A stretch of DNA of 64,000 bases from Bisporella sp. PMI_857 (lineage: Eukaryota; Ascomycota; Leotiomycetes; Helotiales; Helotiaceae). The position numbers were made by a program, and so were the translations under genes. Position 1 is the stretch's first letter. Each line of letters begins with the position of its first letter. Positions 33,248 through 45,626 of the stretch are shown piece after piece. The notes beneath the pieces were generated by a model that worked only from the letters and a program-made list of their open reading frames with translations, did no database searches and was not told where the DNA came from. The DNA lies in the NCBI GenBank assembly GCA_021307315.1, contig JAJSPD010000014.1:62001-126000 (forward strand). The letters run 5' to 3'.

Positions 33248-35769
33248 TCATTCTGCATTAACATATCCATTAGGGAACTGCCGCACGAGTTTCTTTAATT
33301 CCGCAATCAGACTAAATTGGTCAGCGACTAACTAAGACAGGTTGATTGGAGGACTTACATGTTTCGGAGCTTCTTATCGTTCGGATACAGTATTGAATCG
33401 ATAATATGATTGCGCCTGCCGGGAGTCAGCTGCAGGAATAGGGGCAGAAGAAACATGGAGTGCCGTACAGGGCATATAACGCATTACGAGACTCCCAGTC
33501 TTCCACAGGTGCATCCTTCGGCATGTATTTGTGGTATGCCTCAATGCAATCTCGACTCCATTCGTTGTTCATTAGCCGCAATGGGCTCAATTCGCCTGAA
33601 AGGTTACTTAATGGAACCAAGCCTACTTTAAAAAAGGCACAACTTACATTCATTGTGGCCATAGTAGGCAGACGAGTCAAAAACGATAGACTTCCCAGTT
33701 GCCTTATCAGTGGCAATGTTGCCGATCCAAAGGTCCCCATGGAGAAGGCTAGGCTTAATCGTCCTACCTTGCGTTTCCAATGGACCGCAGTCTCGGGATA
33801 ACTTTCCCCAGCAAAGCCTTTGATAGCTCCTGGAGCTCTTCGCTCGGTCCTCTGCCCTCTTCCTCCATAGCTAGCATCTGTCGAATTGCATTGGAGAAGA
33901 ACCCTTCCCAAGACTTTGTCCAAGTGTTGTCTTGCGGAAGATTCCCGTTGTACGTAGTGATGTGGAAACCGAACATATTATTTGGTGAGCTGCCCTCCTT
34001 ATGCAGTTTCGCAATTTCTCTTGCAAAATCTGTGGTGGAGGGCGGTCCGCTCTCCAAGTCGTGGAACTCTAACAGGAGAAAATGGCGTCCAGACTCAGCA
34101 CAGGAACCCCAGCAGATAGGGCGCGGGGCAAAAGAAGGTGACACTTTGTATATCTCCTGCATTGATTCGTACTCTCCTTTCATCATCGCAAGCCCACGAT
34201 CTCCTGTGGAAATCTAGAGTTAAGTTAGAGATGGAGACAGCATGTTAATGCAAGACGCACTTTGAGAAACCAACGAGTCACATTTGAGTTGTCCTGTCTA
34301 AATTCAATGTACCCGGTTTGATTCCAGTTGCTCATCCCATGGCCCTGTGCGGCTAAAATTTCGGCACCAGATGGAAGTGCTATACAACAAGGTCAGCTTA
34401 CACTTGTACTAATCCTAGACAGATATGTTACTAATTTTACCAGCAATAATCTCAGGATCCAGTTCGATTTCTCCGGGGCGCTGTGTAGCGTTTGACTGAT
34501 CATAATACTCGTTCTCCACTGGCTTAGCTTCCTCCTGTAATCCATCAGGGAACTTTTCTACAAGTGCCCTTGTCTCTCTTCTTGCCCTGCATTATGTTAG
34601 AACATGGTTATTTACAAGATTAGTAGACAACGTACATCTCGCGAAACTTTGTCTCATTGGGATATAGGGCAGAGACCAGAAAATCATAGCGCCTATGGAG
34701 TAAGTGAGAATCCGCTAAACCATGCGCTTTCCAAATACTCACAAAGCGTACAAAGCATTGCGGTCATCCCAATCGGCATGTGGCTCCGACATTTCCATGA
34801 CCTTTTGATATTGCCTAAGATATGGTCTTCCAAGCCGATATCGCGGCGCCCGCCAGGGTCCTAAATCTGCCTCGTTATGACCCCAAAACGCACAGGAGTC
34901 GAACAATATGATCTCTCCAGTGTCTGCATCCAACATGCAGTTGCCGGGCCATAGATCGGAGTGGATAAGGCAAGGCTCGATAGAGCGTCCACCTGTTTCT
35001 AAAGGCCGGAGAAGTCTCGGGATGACCTTATTACAGAGGGCATCAAAGAGGCGATCCAGTTCTTCGTCTACACCGTGCGTCTTCTTCTCAAATTCATACA
35101 TAGACTGCATGGCTTGCGTAAACCATTTCTCCCATGTGTCCTGCCAGGTATTATTGTTTGGAATATTCGCAAGATGCGTCGGTACGGCAAACCCAAATTT
35201 GCCCGTTGGGGATTTTCCCATGCTAGCCCTGTGCACCTTTGCGACAATGTTGACCAAGCCCATAACATCTGGTAGCTCGTCAACCATATCGTGAAACTCG
35301 CAGACGTAGAACCATGTACCGGGTTCATTTTTCAATTCGCCAAAACCAATCGGTGTAGGTACGTTCTCTGGGGCGTAGGAGGCGTAGACCGAGTCAGATA
35401 GGAATGCGCCTTCCATCATACGCCGGCCAAGCTCGCCAGATTCATACTAAGGTCACATGTTTTTAATAGCCAAAGAACCAATCCAGGCAAGTAGAGACTT
35501 ACCTTCATAAAGTAGGGTTTAATCTCGCCGTCTTTCAGCCTTGCGTTGATCCGGAATGTCTTACACCACGCACTTACCCCGGAGGGTACAACAGAGACCA
35601 CCTCCACTCCTTCTGGTAACTCTACGAGAGTGAGCACTATCGGCACAATTTTATCGAGTCAAAACTCACTTGCCAGAACGTTGTTATCCAGATGATCGAT
35701 TGTGATTGGGTTCGCTTCTCGTTCCCGTCTTATCTTTTCAGTATGTGCGTCGGCTGGGTTCGTGGACAT
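33248..35769 (-). CDS. Fused double ketosamine-3-kinase-like protein; second domain frameshifted
   Basis: Ten exons: 35769-35670, 35621-35503, 35446-34743, 34692-34636, 34586-34441, 34379-34261, 34213-33648, 33595-33469, 33415-33359 and 33311-33248. Domain 1 has LPEGVEVVSVVPSG, HSDLWPGN (catalytic loop) and LFDSCAFWGHNEAD, and ends with ALVEKFPDG. The frame then runs without stop or new ATG into domain 2: LPSGAEILAAQGHG, HGDLWIGN, VFDSSAYYGHNE, and RNALYAL. Intron positions are shared between domains (after FMK and FLK, and twice flanking a 57-bp exon). Both resemble the fructosamine/ketosamine-3-kinase family (PF03881), which phosphorylates glycated amines. One extra base near 33784 breaks exon 7, so translation stops at 33764 after 564 residues, before the catalytic loop of domain 2. 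Without it the protein would have 685 residues. This is either a recent mutation or a sequencing error. Confidence 0.8.
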
Positions 35770-37357
35770 GATTGAAGGTGGTTGTAAATGCTGGTATAGG
35801 TGTAGAACCGAGACAAAGAATTAAGGTAAGAGTCAAATAGATACTGGACCTTTCAACGTTCATATGTTGCAACTGATGAAAGGCATCAGGTTAAAATATC
35901 GTGATTAGCAATATTGATCTAAATGTGTCATAACTTCTTTAGGCCGTTCCACAACAAATCACAGTCAGACAAATGGTCTGTAGACGATATGTCATGACGC
36001 GATTTGAGGTACGCAGGGTATTCAGGTGTGCTATGTGCTGTAGAGCAAGGATAAGGTTAGTGAGTGCCTTTGTCTTTGTCTTTGTCTTTGTCTTTTTAGT
36101 TACTGTTCCTGGCTCTCGGTCTAAGCCTGTCTCTAGACAATAGGCGCAGGTCATACAGGCGGCTAGCTTTAGTAGGTACTACTTGATGATCTCTCGAACG
36201 GTCCGTTGAGGCGATCACTATCTGCTATACACAAGAATCTAACTTGTTTAAGTTCGACTTTTCTATTCGTAGCTATTTCCTTTCAGCCTACCCCGAAACT
36301 ATTTTTAGATGGCATATGTGACTTATTCGTACTTCAAGCCGAAGTAGTCCAAATTTCACTACACGAATTCGGCCTAATAAAACTTGGGGCAATCTGATAG
36401 TTCCCACTGAAACTTTAAAAGGCCTATCACTGGGGGAAACCTGGGGCGGTTGAGGGGCTAGGGTTCCCGGGCTTAGGAGCATAATAGTTATACAACAACC
36501 TGTTATATAATAACCGATATTCCTGCGTAGCAAAAACCCTTTAGTAAAGCTGATACTTCACCTAAATCACCAGAATCTCAACATAAAACATATCACTCTA
36601 ATTACAAATTATGTAGTCTCATATTTGATTACATGCCTTTTAATTGTATAATATTTTTTTTGCAAAACTTTTCTAGAGGTTTGTTAGCGACGTGGTAAAA
36701 GTATTCTATCTTGGCGCGATACTTTTTATACTTCACTTTCATTTGCTAATACTTTGTTTTTATCACTTATAATTCAGGTAGTGTCAATAATAAATAGTAA
36801 TTATACTTTAATTATACTTTAAGTTACAATATATCATAATGGCAATGTTTTGTCATGGGGATAAAATGTCATGGTCTCCGAACGCCAGAAATAGCCTCGG
36901 CTATATTAGCCTCTCTAAATGCATTTTCGGCCTGAGGTTTGAATGCATGATATATTCAACTTAGGCATCTGACGCTCATATAACAAATATCGAACTACTG
37001 AAGTCACATAGCCTAGGAGGTGAGTCAATCGCTACCACCAACAGATGGATATCGGATAAGGCGGAGTAGTAAGAGTTCTCGCCCAGCTGCTGAGCACCTG
37101 CGATAGTAAGAGAATCATAAAAATTTACTGATCATTCCCGAAGTTAGTAGAAATCGAGGGGAAATTATTAGCTCCCACGCCACCACCTTTCCACGGCACT
37201 TCCCCAGTCTCAAAGAACCATATGAATTGCCGCCAGAACGCACGCTGGGTGGCACGCATTGGCACTACAAAGGTACAGAATCTACCCCTGGAAATGCGCT
37301 GCCCAAATAATACGCATTTGCCCGCTCTTATTATCGTAGATGCACAGCACGTATCTA
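35770..37357. other. AT-rich intergenic region
   Basis: Contains a CTTTGT hexamer repeat at 36068-36097 and a strongly AT-rich core at about 36530-36850. No coding signal beyond short frames. Confidence 0.5.
36068..36097. repeat. CTTTGT hexamer tandem repeat
   Basis: About five successive copies of the hexamer in non-coding sequence. A simple repeat. Confidence 0.85.
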
Positions 37358-38399
37358 CTACACCCGACCAGTAGCATGTAGCTCTGCCCGATGAGGTGTA
37401 TCTAGTTCAGTAGTTTCGGCTGAGTACAAAACATTCTTCCCTGATAGCTCATTGACCTGGGATTCCGCGCTCTTGGCTGCGACGGGCTGAGCATTGGGAC
37501 CTTTTCCCGGCGCAGAAGAACGAGCAAACTCATTAGCGGACTCAGCAGTTGGTGGATCTGATGAAGGCGGAATATGCCTATTAGAATTTCTTTTCTTTCT
37601 CCAGAAGTACCCGATAACAATTATTGACAGCAGTCCAAGGGCCGTAGCAAGGACGGCAATGGCAATTGTGGCGCTATTCGAAAGACCAGACTTTGATGAA
37701 CTGCCTGTCGTACCAGCAGGAGATCTGTACATATTAGCTAATATACTGCCTCGCAGATGTTCGTTGGAAGCTCACTGAGGATCTGAACCAGAGGTGATGG
37801 TACCTGAACCCGCACTGCTGGTGGTCGAGCCACCAGTGGTAGCAACAGCAGCTTTTGTACTTGTGGCTTGTATAACCTGATTATCTTTAGAACCTGTGAC
37901 TGGTTACAAAGAGGGTTATTGATATCTTACACTCGATGCCAATCTGCTCTCTGGTGTCGGGAGACTGCTTGACATACACATCGGCCCAGTGTCTCCCACA
38001 GGATATATCCCAACAAAATCCGATGGGCAACAGAAGTCCACAAAGGCATGGTAGAGACCCCATGACGTATCGGCACAGGCTGGTACTACTCTCACAGTTG
38101 CGGAGCAATCTGCATCTAATAGAAAGTGGAAATCAGTGACCAAATCGACTAAGACTTTCATCACATACCAGTTGGCAACATATTGCTTCAGTATGGTCCT
38201 TATAATTGCCTACAGAGGCACACTTATAACCATTTGGGCAGCAACTGTCTCCGCAGGATGAAGTTCCCTCAGCACATGGACTGATTTGGAGGCCATAGCC
38301 TCCCCAGGAGACGAGCTCGCGCTTAGCTAACGAGCGCTTCTTTGAGGTAGTAATGACACGTACTAGAGTTGGCCTGACAGCGCTCATAGTGGAAAGCAT
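37358..38399 (-). CDS. Cysteine-rich single-pass membrane protein
   Basis: Four exons, 38399-38165, 38115-37933, 37893-37776 and 37724-37358, give 300 residues. The N-terminal part carries Cys-rich motifs: PCAEGTSSCGDSCCPNGYKC, then ADCSATVRVVPACADTSW and DFCCPSDF. A Thr/Ser-rich stalk (TKAAVATTGGSTTSSAGSG) leads to one transmembrane helix (ATIAIAVLATALGLLSIIVIGYF) and a cytosolic tail of about 90 residues after WRKKR. This is a common fungal layout for a cell-surface sensor or wall-associated protein. Two junctions need donors one or a few bases away from the strongest-looking GT to keep the frame, so exon ends at 38165 and 37933 are less certain. The modelled N-terminus lacks an obvious signal peptide, so an upstream exon may be missing. 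Confidence 0.65.
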
Positions 38400-39559
38400 A
38401 TAGTACTTGATGTGTTAGCACTGAGAATTAACAGATGGCGAGCAAATATTGCGGAGACGCTGCTATGTATTTTGAGATTGTTGACTCCTAGGCGTCTTGG
38501 CTCAGCCACAAATCATACCATCCAATCTTGGTATATCGATTAGTGCAAATTCTTATCTAGAACAAGGACGCAAACAAGGACGAAACAAAGCGAATTGTTT
38601 TAAATCTCGACCTAGCTCAATTCTTATTAATGATGTTTAATCTTGCACCTCCTAAACATTATCAGTGGTAACGGTTTTGATCGAATACTCTTTGTTATGA
38701 TTTTCCTGGCGGCTGGCGCTGTCCGTGTGATGATTTTTAGTATGCACAAAGTAACATACTCTATAAGAGGCAATTAGAGCCGAGGAGACTTTCGGAGTTC
38801 AAGACCTTGAGATTATCTCCCTATGAGAAAACGTCACTATCTTGATGTACCGCAATTTGGAGCATAGTTAACCTTATTTACCATTCGTTATTAATACTAC
38901 CTGAGTTATAGGTCGCAAAAAATAAATATAAGACAAAAGTGATATATAAGTAATATCAAGTTAGAACAGACCGCTTTTGCTTTCTCCCTACCAAGCCTTA
39001 ATAATGTTCTCCAAAAAGTAAGTCTACAAAGTCAGAAAATATAAACTTGTCAGTCACAAGATAATATTGTTTGTAATCAGAGCAATATTATTTTTATTGA
39101 AATTTCCGTGATTTGGGTGAAGCGTCAGCTTTACTAAAGGACTTTCGCTACACAGGGATGTAAGGTAAATTAAAATAATTTAATAAAAAATCGTCTACCT
39201 ACAGCAGGACTAGTACAGCGTTAAGATTGAGCAAGTCAATATATCCTTAGACTGCAAATTTACAACACACAACTCACATGATCCGGTGGTCATGTGATTC
39301 TATTTACATGCGTTCAGACAATTAAGCTTTTTTTTTTAATTTCGATAAAAGAAACCACAGCTATTTTTTTTATATACTTTGCGATAATAGGCTTTTTAAG
39401 TGAAGTTACTGCAAGTCGGTGCATGTATTTATAGACTTTTTTTATTTATTTATAGCCGTTGAATATATTTTACTTAGTGTTATAGTGCTTGTACAAAAAT
39501 CGTACGCCGTTGCCACTAATTGGAAAATTTGGGATCTCCAAAACTCTGATATTACATTT
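38400..39559. other. AT-rich intergenic region
   Basis: Very AT-rich with no coding signal. A short inverted repeat (TCACATGA arms, 8 bases) occurs near 39275-39300. Could be decayed repeat sequence. Confidence 0.45.
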
Positions 39560-41324
39560 TCATACTACTGTAGTTACTTTTTCCTCCGTAGATACCGTCT
39601 CCGAGGTTAACGGCGGTTCTCGCTGCGGTGGAGCAACTTGTTGGGAATCTCCTATTTGTTTTCCAAATCTCCATTTTCTTCCTCTCTTCAATTCCACAAA
39701 ATATAGAAGAGCTGAAATCGCAGCTGAGGCCCCGAAAATGGTGAAAGACCATCCAAAGTCAATTCCATCAATCATATATTGGATTACCCCAGTCGCTAAG
39801 GCCGCCATGATGCACCTAACTAAATTGAATGATGCTTGTGCCGTTGCTGGTGCTTCGTGGTTGATGTCAATTAAGAGGGTGTTGTTGTACTAAAATGCAT
39901 TGACTTAGGACCTAGTTTAGGCTTAGAAAGGGAGAATACCACTTACATTGAAACAAGTCTGAATGCCCAATCCAGTCAAGAATTGAAGAACCATTGGAAT
40001 TGAAAGATGCTGTCGTCATCAATTCCACTCCGGCTCTACTGAAATGTTAAACAGAAGGACTTACGATGTGATAGTGAACAGCCCAACCATATCCGATCAT
40101 TGAAAGCATTGCAAGGAACGTCGGCACAAAAATACTTCTCATCCTAGCTTCTTCGATAGGGAACCTGGACAAATCATCCCCAGCCACTTTATCAATAGGC
40201 AAATCATGCTTCTTGGCCATGATCTGGTAGTCTCGATCGATCAACTTTCCGGACATCAAGGTCGATACAAGGCAACTAGTGCCATAAGGAAGGCAGATTA
40301 ACCCTGCTTCTAGTTCATTCAGGTTGTAAATATCTATCAATGTTGTCGAGAGAGATGCATGCGAAGCACAGAATATCATGTAAAGAATACTACCAGCCGT
40401 AATACTAACTGCTGTATCCAGACGGGAAAGAACAGCCAGCGCCTTTAGCGGATTGGGGCATCCCCTTTTCTTATGAATGATGGTGGAGGGTTCGGGTGAT
40501 TCTTTTTTCCACGGCCGCATGACATTCGGAATCAGTGGCCTTGACCATTTTGGAGGTACAATTGAACCGTTGCCAACAACTGACCGAGCGGATTCCGGAA
40601 GGGTAAGAACTATCAAAACAAGAACAATAGTTGACATGATTGATAGCAGCCAAAATATCCAACGCCAATTTGCTCGGTATGCGAGGACGCCTCCGAGAAG
40701 GGGCCCGAAACTAGGAGCCGTCGTAATACTACTTCTGTCAGCAGGAAAATATTTGAATCAACGGAAAACAGCTCACCCAAATGAGAGAGCTCCTACGAAC
40801 GCACCTCGCTCTGCGGGAGTCGCGATGTCTGCAATAACACCATATGCAACCGAAAAGGTGCCTAGTTATCAGAAACCGTACATATGCTCAGCGTAATGTG
40901 ATTTCTCACCTGAAATTCCAGCACTTTGGAGCATTCTCAACAGGAGAAGCGCAACCAAAGAATTTTGAAGCGCGATTCCTACGTTTGCACAAAAGTACAA
41001 GGAAAGCGTGACCATGTAGACCGGACGTCTCCCAAACATGTCGGCAGCATCTCCAGCTATCGACGGGGCCACGCCAGATACGGCCAGATATGCAGTTACT
41101 GTGAAGTTAATGCGCGTAATTGATGTGTGGAGATCTTCCGCCAAAATCGACAACACTGGGTAGTAGATGAAACTGCTCAGCGTCGAGAACTAGCCTGCTC
41201 CGGCGATTAAGGCAACAATATACCATCGCTGACTTTTGGAGAAAACCGTGTGTCGGCTTGTGACTGAAGAGGATTTTGCTGTTGGTACTGCTGCCGCCAT
41301 TGTGTTGAGAGTTACCTGAGACAT
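39560..41324 (-). pseudogene. MFS drug/metabolite transporter interrupted by an in-frame stop
   Basis: Five exons, 41324-40910, 40861-40777, 40734-40065, 40009-39947 and 39889-39560, all close in frame (521 codons), but a TAG at 41192-41190 interrupts the first transmembrane helix: IVALIAGAG-stop-FSTLSSFIYYP. The position normally holds a large hydrophobic residue and a single base change from TGG (Trp) would explain it. Elsewhere the gene looks intact: ADMFGRRPVY (loop 2-3 motif), IADIATPAERGAFVGALSFG, APSFGPLLGGVLAYRANWRWIFW (motif C region), and the second six-helix half. The sequence fits the DHA1 (QDR-like) proton antiporter family. Excising the stop as an intron would need a 38-nt intron that removes part of helix 1, which is unlikely. 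Recent inactivation or sequencing error are the choices. Confidence 0.75.
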
Positions 41325-42823
41325 TTCTCTCTGCAAAGAGAGGAATTATCTGCCATGACTGTTGGGGTCATCGCCAAAGAAAGGGCATTATCATTTTCAG
41401 GTTGTCTCTTCAAACCTGGTTTTTCAGGATGCGACACTTAAAACGTATCAACGTTAATGTCATAAAAAGCAAGTGCTCTTTGTTGAGGTACTATTGCATC
41501 TCATATACGTAACACCTCCTAGAAGGTGCATAGATGCCTAGATTGTTAGGCTATTACGCATATCTAAACACCATTCACCTAACCAGCGCTAACTTTGTCA
41601 CATAGCCTATATTTAGTAGTCCGATTGGCTGACTGGGCGGTAGAGGTATTCACTTCACTTAACTTTGCTAAAGTGCAAAAAACTAGTACAATTTGTTCAG
41701 TTTTTCACTACTGCATCAGGCGCAAAAGGATAATATGGAGCTTAATTGATAGTGTAAAGCTCAGGCGATAAAAAGTGTCAAAATTTAAAGTAATTGCATC
41801 AGTCGTTCTAGCATTATTAAGTAAAATAGTTGATTTTGCAAATGTAGAATTTTGTTGAAGTGGCACGTAATAGTAAAATCAATCAGAACACGTACAGTTT
41901 AGTTTACATTATAGATAGAGAAAATATAGAAGATAGCACAAGGGAGTAGCGCTGTACAGCCAAATACGTATCATTTTTGAAAGTAAAGAACCGAATTGAA
42001 ATTCCCGAAGTACACAAAGGTGAACGGTTTTATGCTTGGCGGACGCAAATAATGCCTCTGATGTAGCCTGAAGAAGTCACAGGAGCACGCTAGAGTCGGC
42101 GTGGGACAGAAAGGCCGGCCGTGTGACTTGCGGCCAACGAATTTGAATAGCGTACAGTACACAAAATTATTTATATCATCGAAAGGACTGCTCATACCGA
42201 CGGAAAGTCTAATCGCTCCATGTGTCTTCCACCATTGATTGTTGCTGCTAGGAGCCCTCTCATAATGCCCAGCCGCAATGCAGACATCATATGGGTCCCT
42301 TTTCTGTGTGCTGCCGAGAAAATTGTCCTTTGGAGTTCCTCCTGTTACACGGGACGTCTGATTGCGCTGTCGCACCCTCTGTTCACCCTCTAGTCAGCGA
42401 TGACCGTAAAGAATCTTCACCAGGATGATATCGTTCCAGCACATAGTATCTGTATGACTTCGTTTAGGAACTGAGCAGAAGCAAAAGGGAAAGCTAGGAA
42501 TAATTCAGCACTTTGGGGCATTTTGGTAACTCCCACATCCCAAAGCACAAGCCATAACTTATTGATTGGATACAACAAACTTGCTGGGGCCTGTGGGAGG
42601 CTTACTTGACCATCACATTGCATATGTCAGGCGGGTGAATGCAGCCTGCTTGGAAGCTCAGTTATCCAATACGATTGATGTACTAGTGTTTGTACTAGTC
42701 GTGATAATGGACCGTTCGTCCTTTAGAAAGACGTGAAAATATAAGTAAGGAAACACGACCGTTAATTTGCATCATATATGTGAAGAGTGGCAGTAACCGA
42801 CCCTGCAGTGTACAGGATCTGAA
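41325..42823. other. Intergenic region, possible small frames
   Basis: Two minus-strand frames of 134 codons (42375-41971) and 68 codons (42623-42417) exist, but start-codon context and composition are not convincing. The 41650-41970 part is AT-rich. I see no recognisable product. Confidence 0.4.
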
Positions 42824-44795
42824 CTATGCACTCTCCGCAGGAGGACGGCCGAGTTCCCAGAGCAAGCTCACAAGCCCCCTATCATCCCAGTCAATCGTCT
42901 TCTTCGCACCCAACTCCCCAGTTTCTATCGTGCCAATGCTCTTTAGCACATCTGAAATGACCTCCCATTCCCGATACCTCCTCGGCCCCTCTTCCGTTAA
43001 CTTACTCTCCTTTTCGTCATTCTCCTTCGTCCTAGAGACCCATTTATTATCCCCACTAATTATCATGACCTTTCTATCCTCCTCATATCTATCCCAAGGC
43101 TCCTTCCCAGCCCCAAATTTCAGCCAACGCTTTCCGACCTCATCACTTAAATCGCGTGCAATTTGTGTTGAGTAACGTTCGCGAAGGGTGCCGAAGAGAA
43201 AGAGGAGCTCGACAAAGTGATGGGGAACTTGATAAAATGGAGAGCCGGGGATGGGATTACGGAGAGTGAGATGATAGCGGTAGATGTTTCTTTTCTTTGC
43301 CGTAGTAGAAAGAGCGAGGGAATTTGCGAGTTTGTGGGTAGGGTTGGAGAAAGTAATGTCGCCAAAAAGGTACATGCAGCGAGTCCAGGCAAGATTCAAG
43401 TCAGTGTTAGCGGCAAGGCCATAGGCACCCAAGAGCTGGGCTGCATGTTTGGGACCCAGGGCTCTGGTTATTGTGTTGACAATATGGGAAGGGGAAATAT
43501 TTTCAAGTTCAGCAGAAAATATCCAACCCTGTTCAATGAGAATCACAACATTAGCATGTCCTGATAGTGCGTAGCAAAAGGTGGGATCACCTCAAAAAAG
43601 GAGTCTCCAATCATAACATCATCAACCCAACTACAATCACCAATCAACTTATCTTCGGTCCACCAGTTTGGAAAGCCTCGGGTGAAAAAAGAGTCGTGTT
43701 TTAGACCACTGAAAACTGGAATGTGTATCTTGCTCAGAGATTCCACCAAAAGGTCTACAGGTATCTCCCGCAGCTTGCGGAGTCTCTCTGGGTCAGCAAC
43801 ATCAATGTCAAGATACTGCAGCAGGGCAAGATATTCTACTTCCTTGAGTGCCAGATCAACTGGTGGTGCAGTAGCTGTAGTCCCTGACATGATGCCCGCA
43901 CGATTGAATAACGGAACTGACGTTGACATGTGCAGCGCAATCGATCCGGCACCAGCGCTTTCTCCAAAGGCTGTGATATGTTTTGAATCGCCGCCGAAGC
44001 CTTCAATAAAACGGTGAATCCAAAAAAAAGCATTACGTTGATCATATAGAGCAAAATTTGAAGGGGGCTCGTTATGGGCTTCGGCATCGTTGATGAGATC
44101 CTTGAGAAGCGTGAGCTCGGCTTTGTAGTCACGAGACATATACTTACTTGGCAGGCGAGAAAACCAAGCCAATGCAAACGGTAACTAAAGGAAGTGTTAG
44201 GACGACTATGCTTTGCTAGACAGAAAGGAATAAGGGTTGTGCAGGTTTACTGGATGCTGACGATGACGACCGGATGACCCTCCTTCACCGACATCTGCAC
44301 CAATCTGGTGGTATCTGAGAAAACGTTAGCTACATCCACCGAGAGCGAGCTGCCTGCAAACCCACCATGCATAGCAGAAATATGTCCCTTCCCAACCTTA
44401 AACGCCCCGCCGTGGATATAGACCATCACTGGCAACGGATTGCCATTTGAGCCACCCAACACATCTTTGGGAGCGGAGACTGTCAAATTCAAGCAATCGA
44501 ATTCGCCAAATCTCATCTCTTCCTCGCCGGGGAGAAGCCCTCCAATGACCACATCTTTCCCATGTACGTTATTCTGATCAGGTGACGAGCAGGCAGTGCC
44601 GTATTTGGTGAAGTCTCTCGAATGCCCGGCCGGAATCGAGGTCAACAGAATGGATTGGCGGAAGCGAGCCGGAATGGATGCAAACGGAATTGAACGAAAG
44701 TGTACCACATCTGGAGTAAGTTGAACATTGATGCGGCCGGTGAGATTGCCCAACTGCGGGTGTATGAAGGTGTGGCTGGTGAACTCCGCTGGCAT
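42824..44795 (-). CDS. Type-B carboxylesterase/lipase family protein
   Basis: Four exons, 44795-44251, 44184-44148, 44100-43591 and 43528-42824, give 598 residues. Motifs in order are CLNLTVSAPKD, the oxyanion-hole MVYIHGGAF, YRLHWLGFLA, ALYDQRNAFFWI and the nucleophile elbow FGESAGAGS (Ser near residue 242). A candidate catalytic His is in PHHFVELLFLFG. The 47-nt intron 44147-44101 has an excellent donor but a weak acceptor; without it there would be a frameshift, and with it the DQRNAF region stays in frame. The GDSFFE/GWIFSAELENISP junction across the last intron matches the usual family sequence. No signal peptide, so probably intracellular. Substrate unknown; the family hydrolyses carboxylic esters. 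It lies beside the interrupted MFS gene on the same strand. Confidence 0.85.
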
Positions 44796-45626
44796 AGTGT
44801 CAGTTTCTAAAGGATGTTTTGAAAGTCTGGGTTTGACGAAGCAGTAAAGCCCATGAATGAGGATGTGTATAATATATTTGACTTATATAGATGTGCCACG
44901 ACAATTAGGCAGCTATGGGTTGAATTGTACGATAATTGCCTAAGTGCCTGCCCCGCATTTGCTTCATTACATTCCTACACAGGAGATCTGGAGTAAGCAT
45001 ACGTAGGTACCACAAACTCTTGTGTAATACATGCGGTACTGCTTAAACTGCATTCAAACGCAACATTTATGACCCAGTCACCGAAACGCAACATCTACGG
45101 CTTGGTCGCCGAAACGCTCAGTAAGCATAGCATGGGACAATCACGGGCCGCAAATTTTATGGCCCGATTGTATCTACCAAGAACTGAGACGGAGATGAAA
45201 GCGCTGACATATTCCACCCTCCTGATCCAACCACCTGTTCCTTTGATGTTTTGTAATCGACTACTAGGAAGTATTACAAATTGACCACTAGGAAGTATTA
45301 CAAATTACCACCCTCATGATATCACGTATATAAATATCTGCCAGCTCATGAAACCAGACTATGGATTGAAGCTAGATTAGAAAACGTTGAGGAGATGAGA
45401 AACCAAAAGTGATTGTAAAGAAATGATAGTCGGTGGAAATCCGTGACACAACATTCGCAATTTGAAGACTGTGTCTACACTTGCAAGACCATCGTAACTG
45501 TTGAATGATTTTTGAATGCACAATCATAGCAAAAGTTACACGATCTCATTCATCGAGCCTTGGTGGTTCTAGCTCCAAACTCCCTGTCCATTTTTATCTA
45601 CCCGGCTATGATTGTTATCAAGAGTA
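44796..45626. other. Intergenic region with short tandem duplications
   Basis: Contains two diverged copies of a 28-base unit at about 45057-45115 and two perfect 20-base copies spaced 24 bases apart at 45263-45306. No gene recognised. Confidence 0.55.
45263..45306. repeat. Tandem duplication, 24-base period
   Basis: Twenty identical bases at 45263-45282 recur at 45287-45306. Recent local duplication in non-coding DNA. Confidence 0.9.

Noticed and set aside
41154..41230. Short intron that would remove the TAG of the MFS gene
   Set aside because: It would be only about 38 nt, below the size of the other introns here, and would delete part of helix 1.
41971..42375. Minus-strand open frame of 134 codons
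   Set aside because: No recognisable motif, weak start context, AT-rich surroundings and no splice partners.
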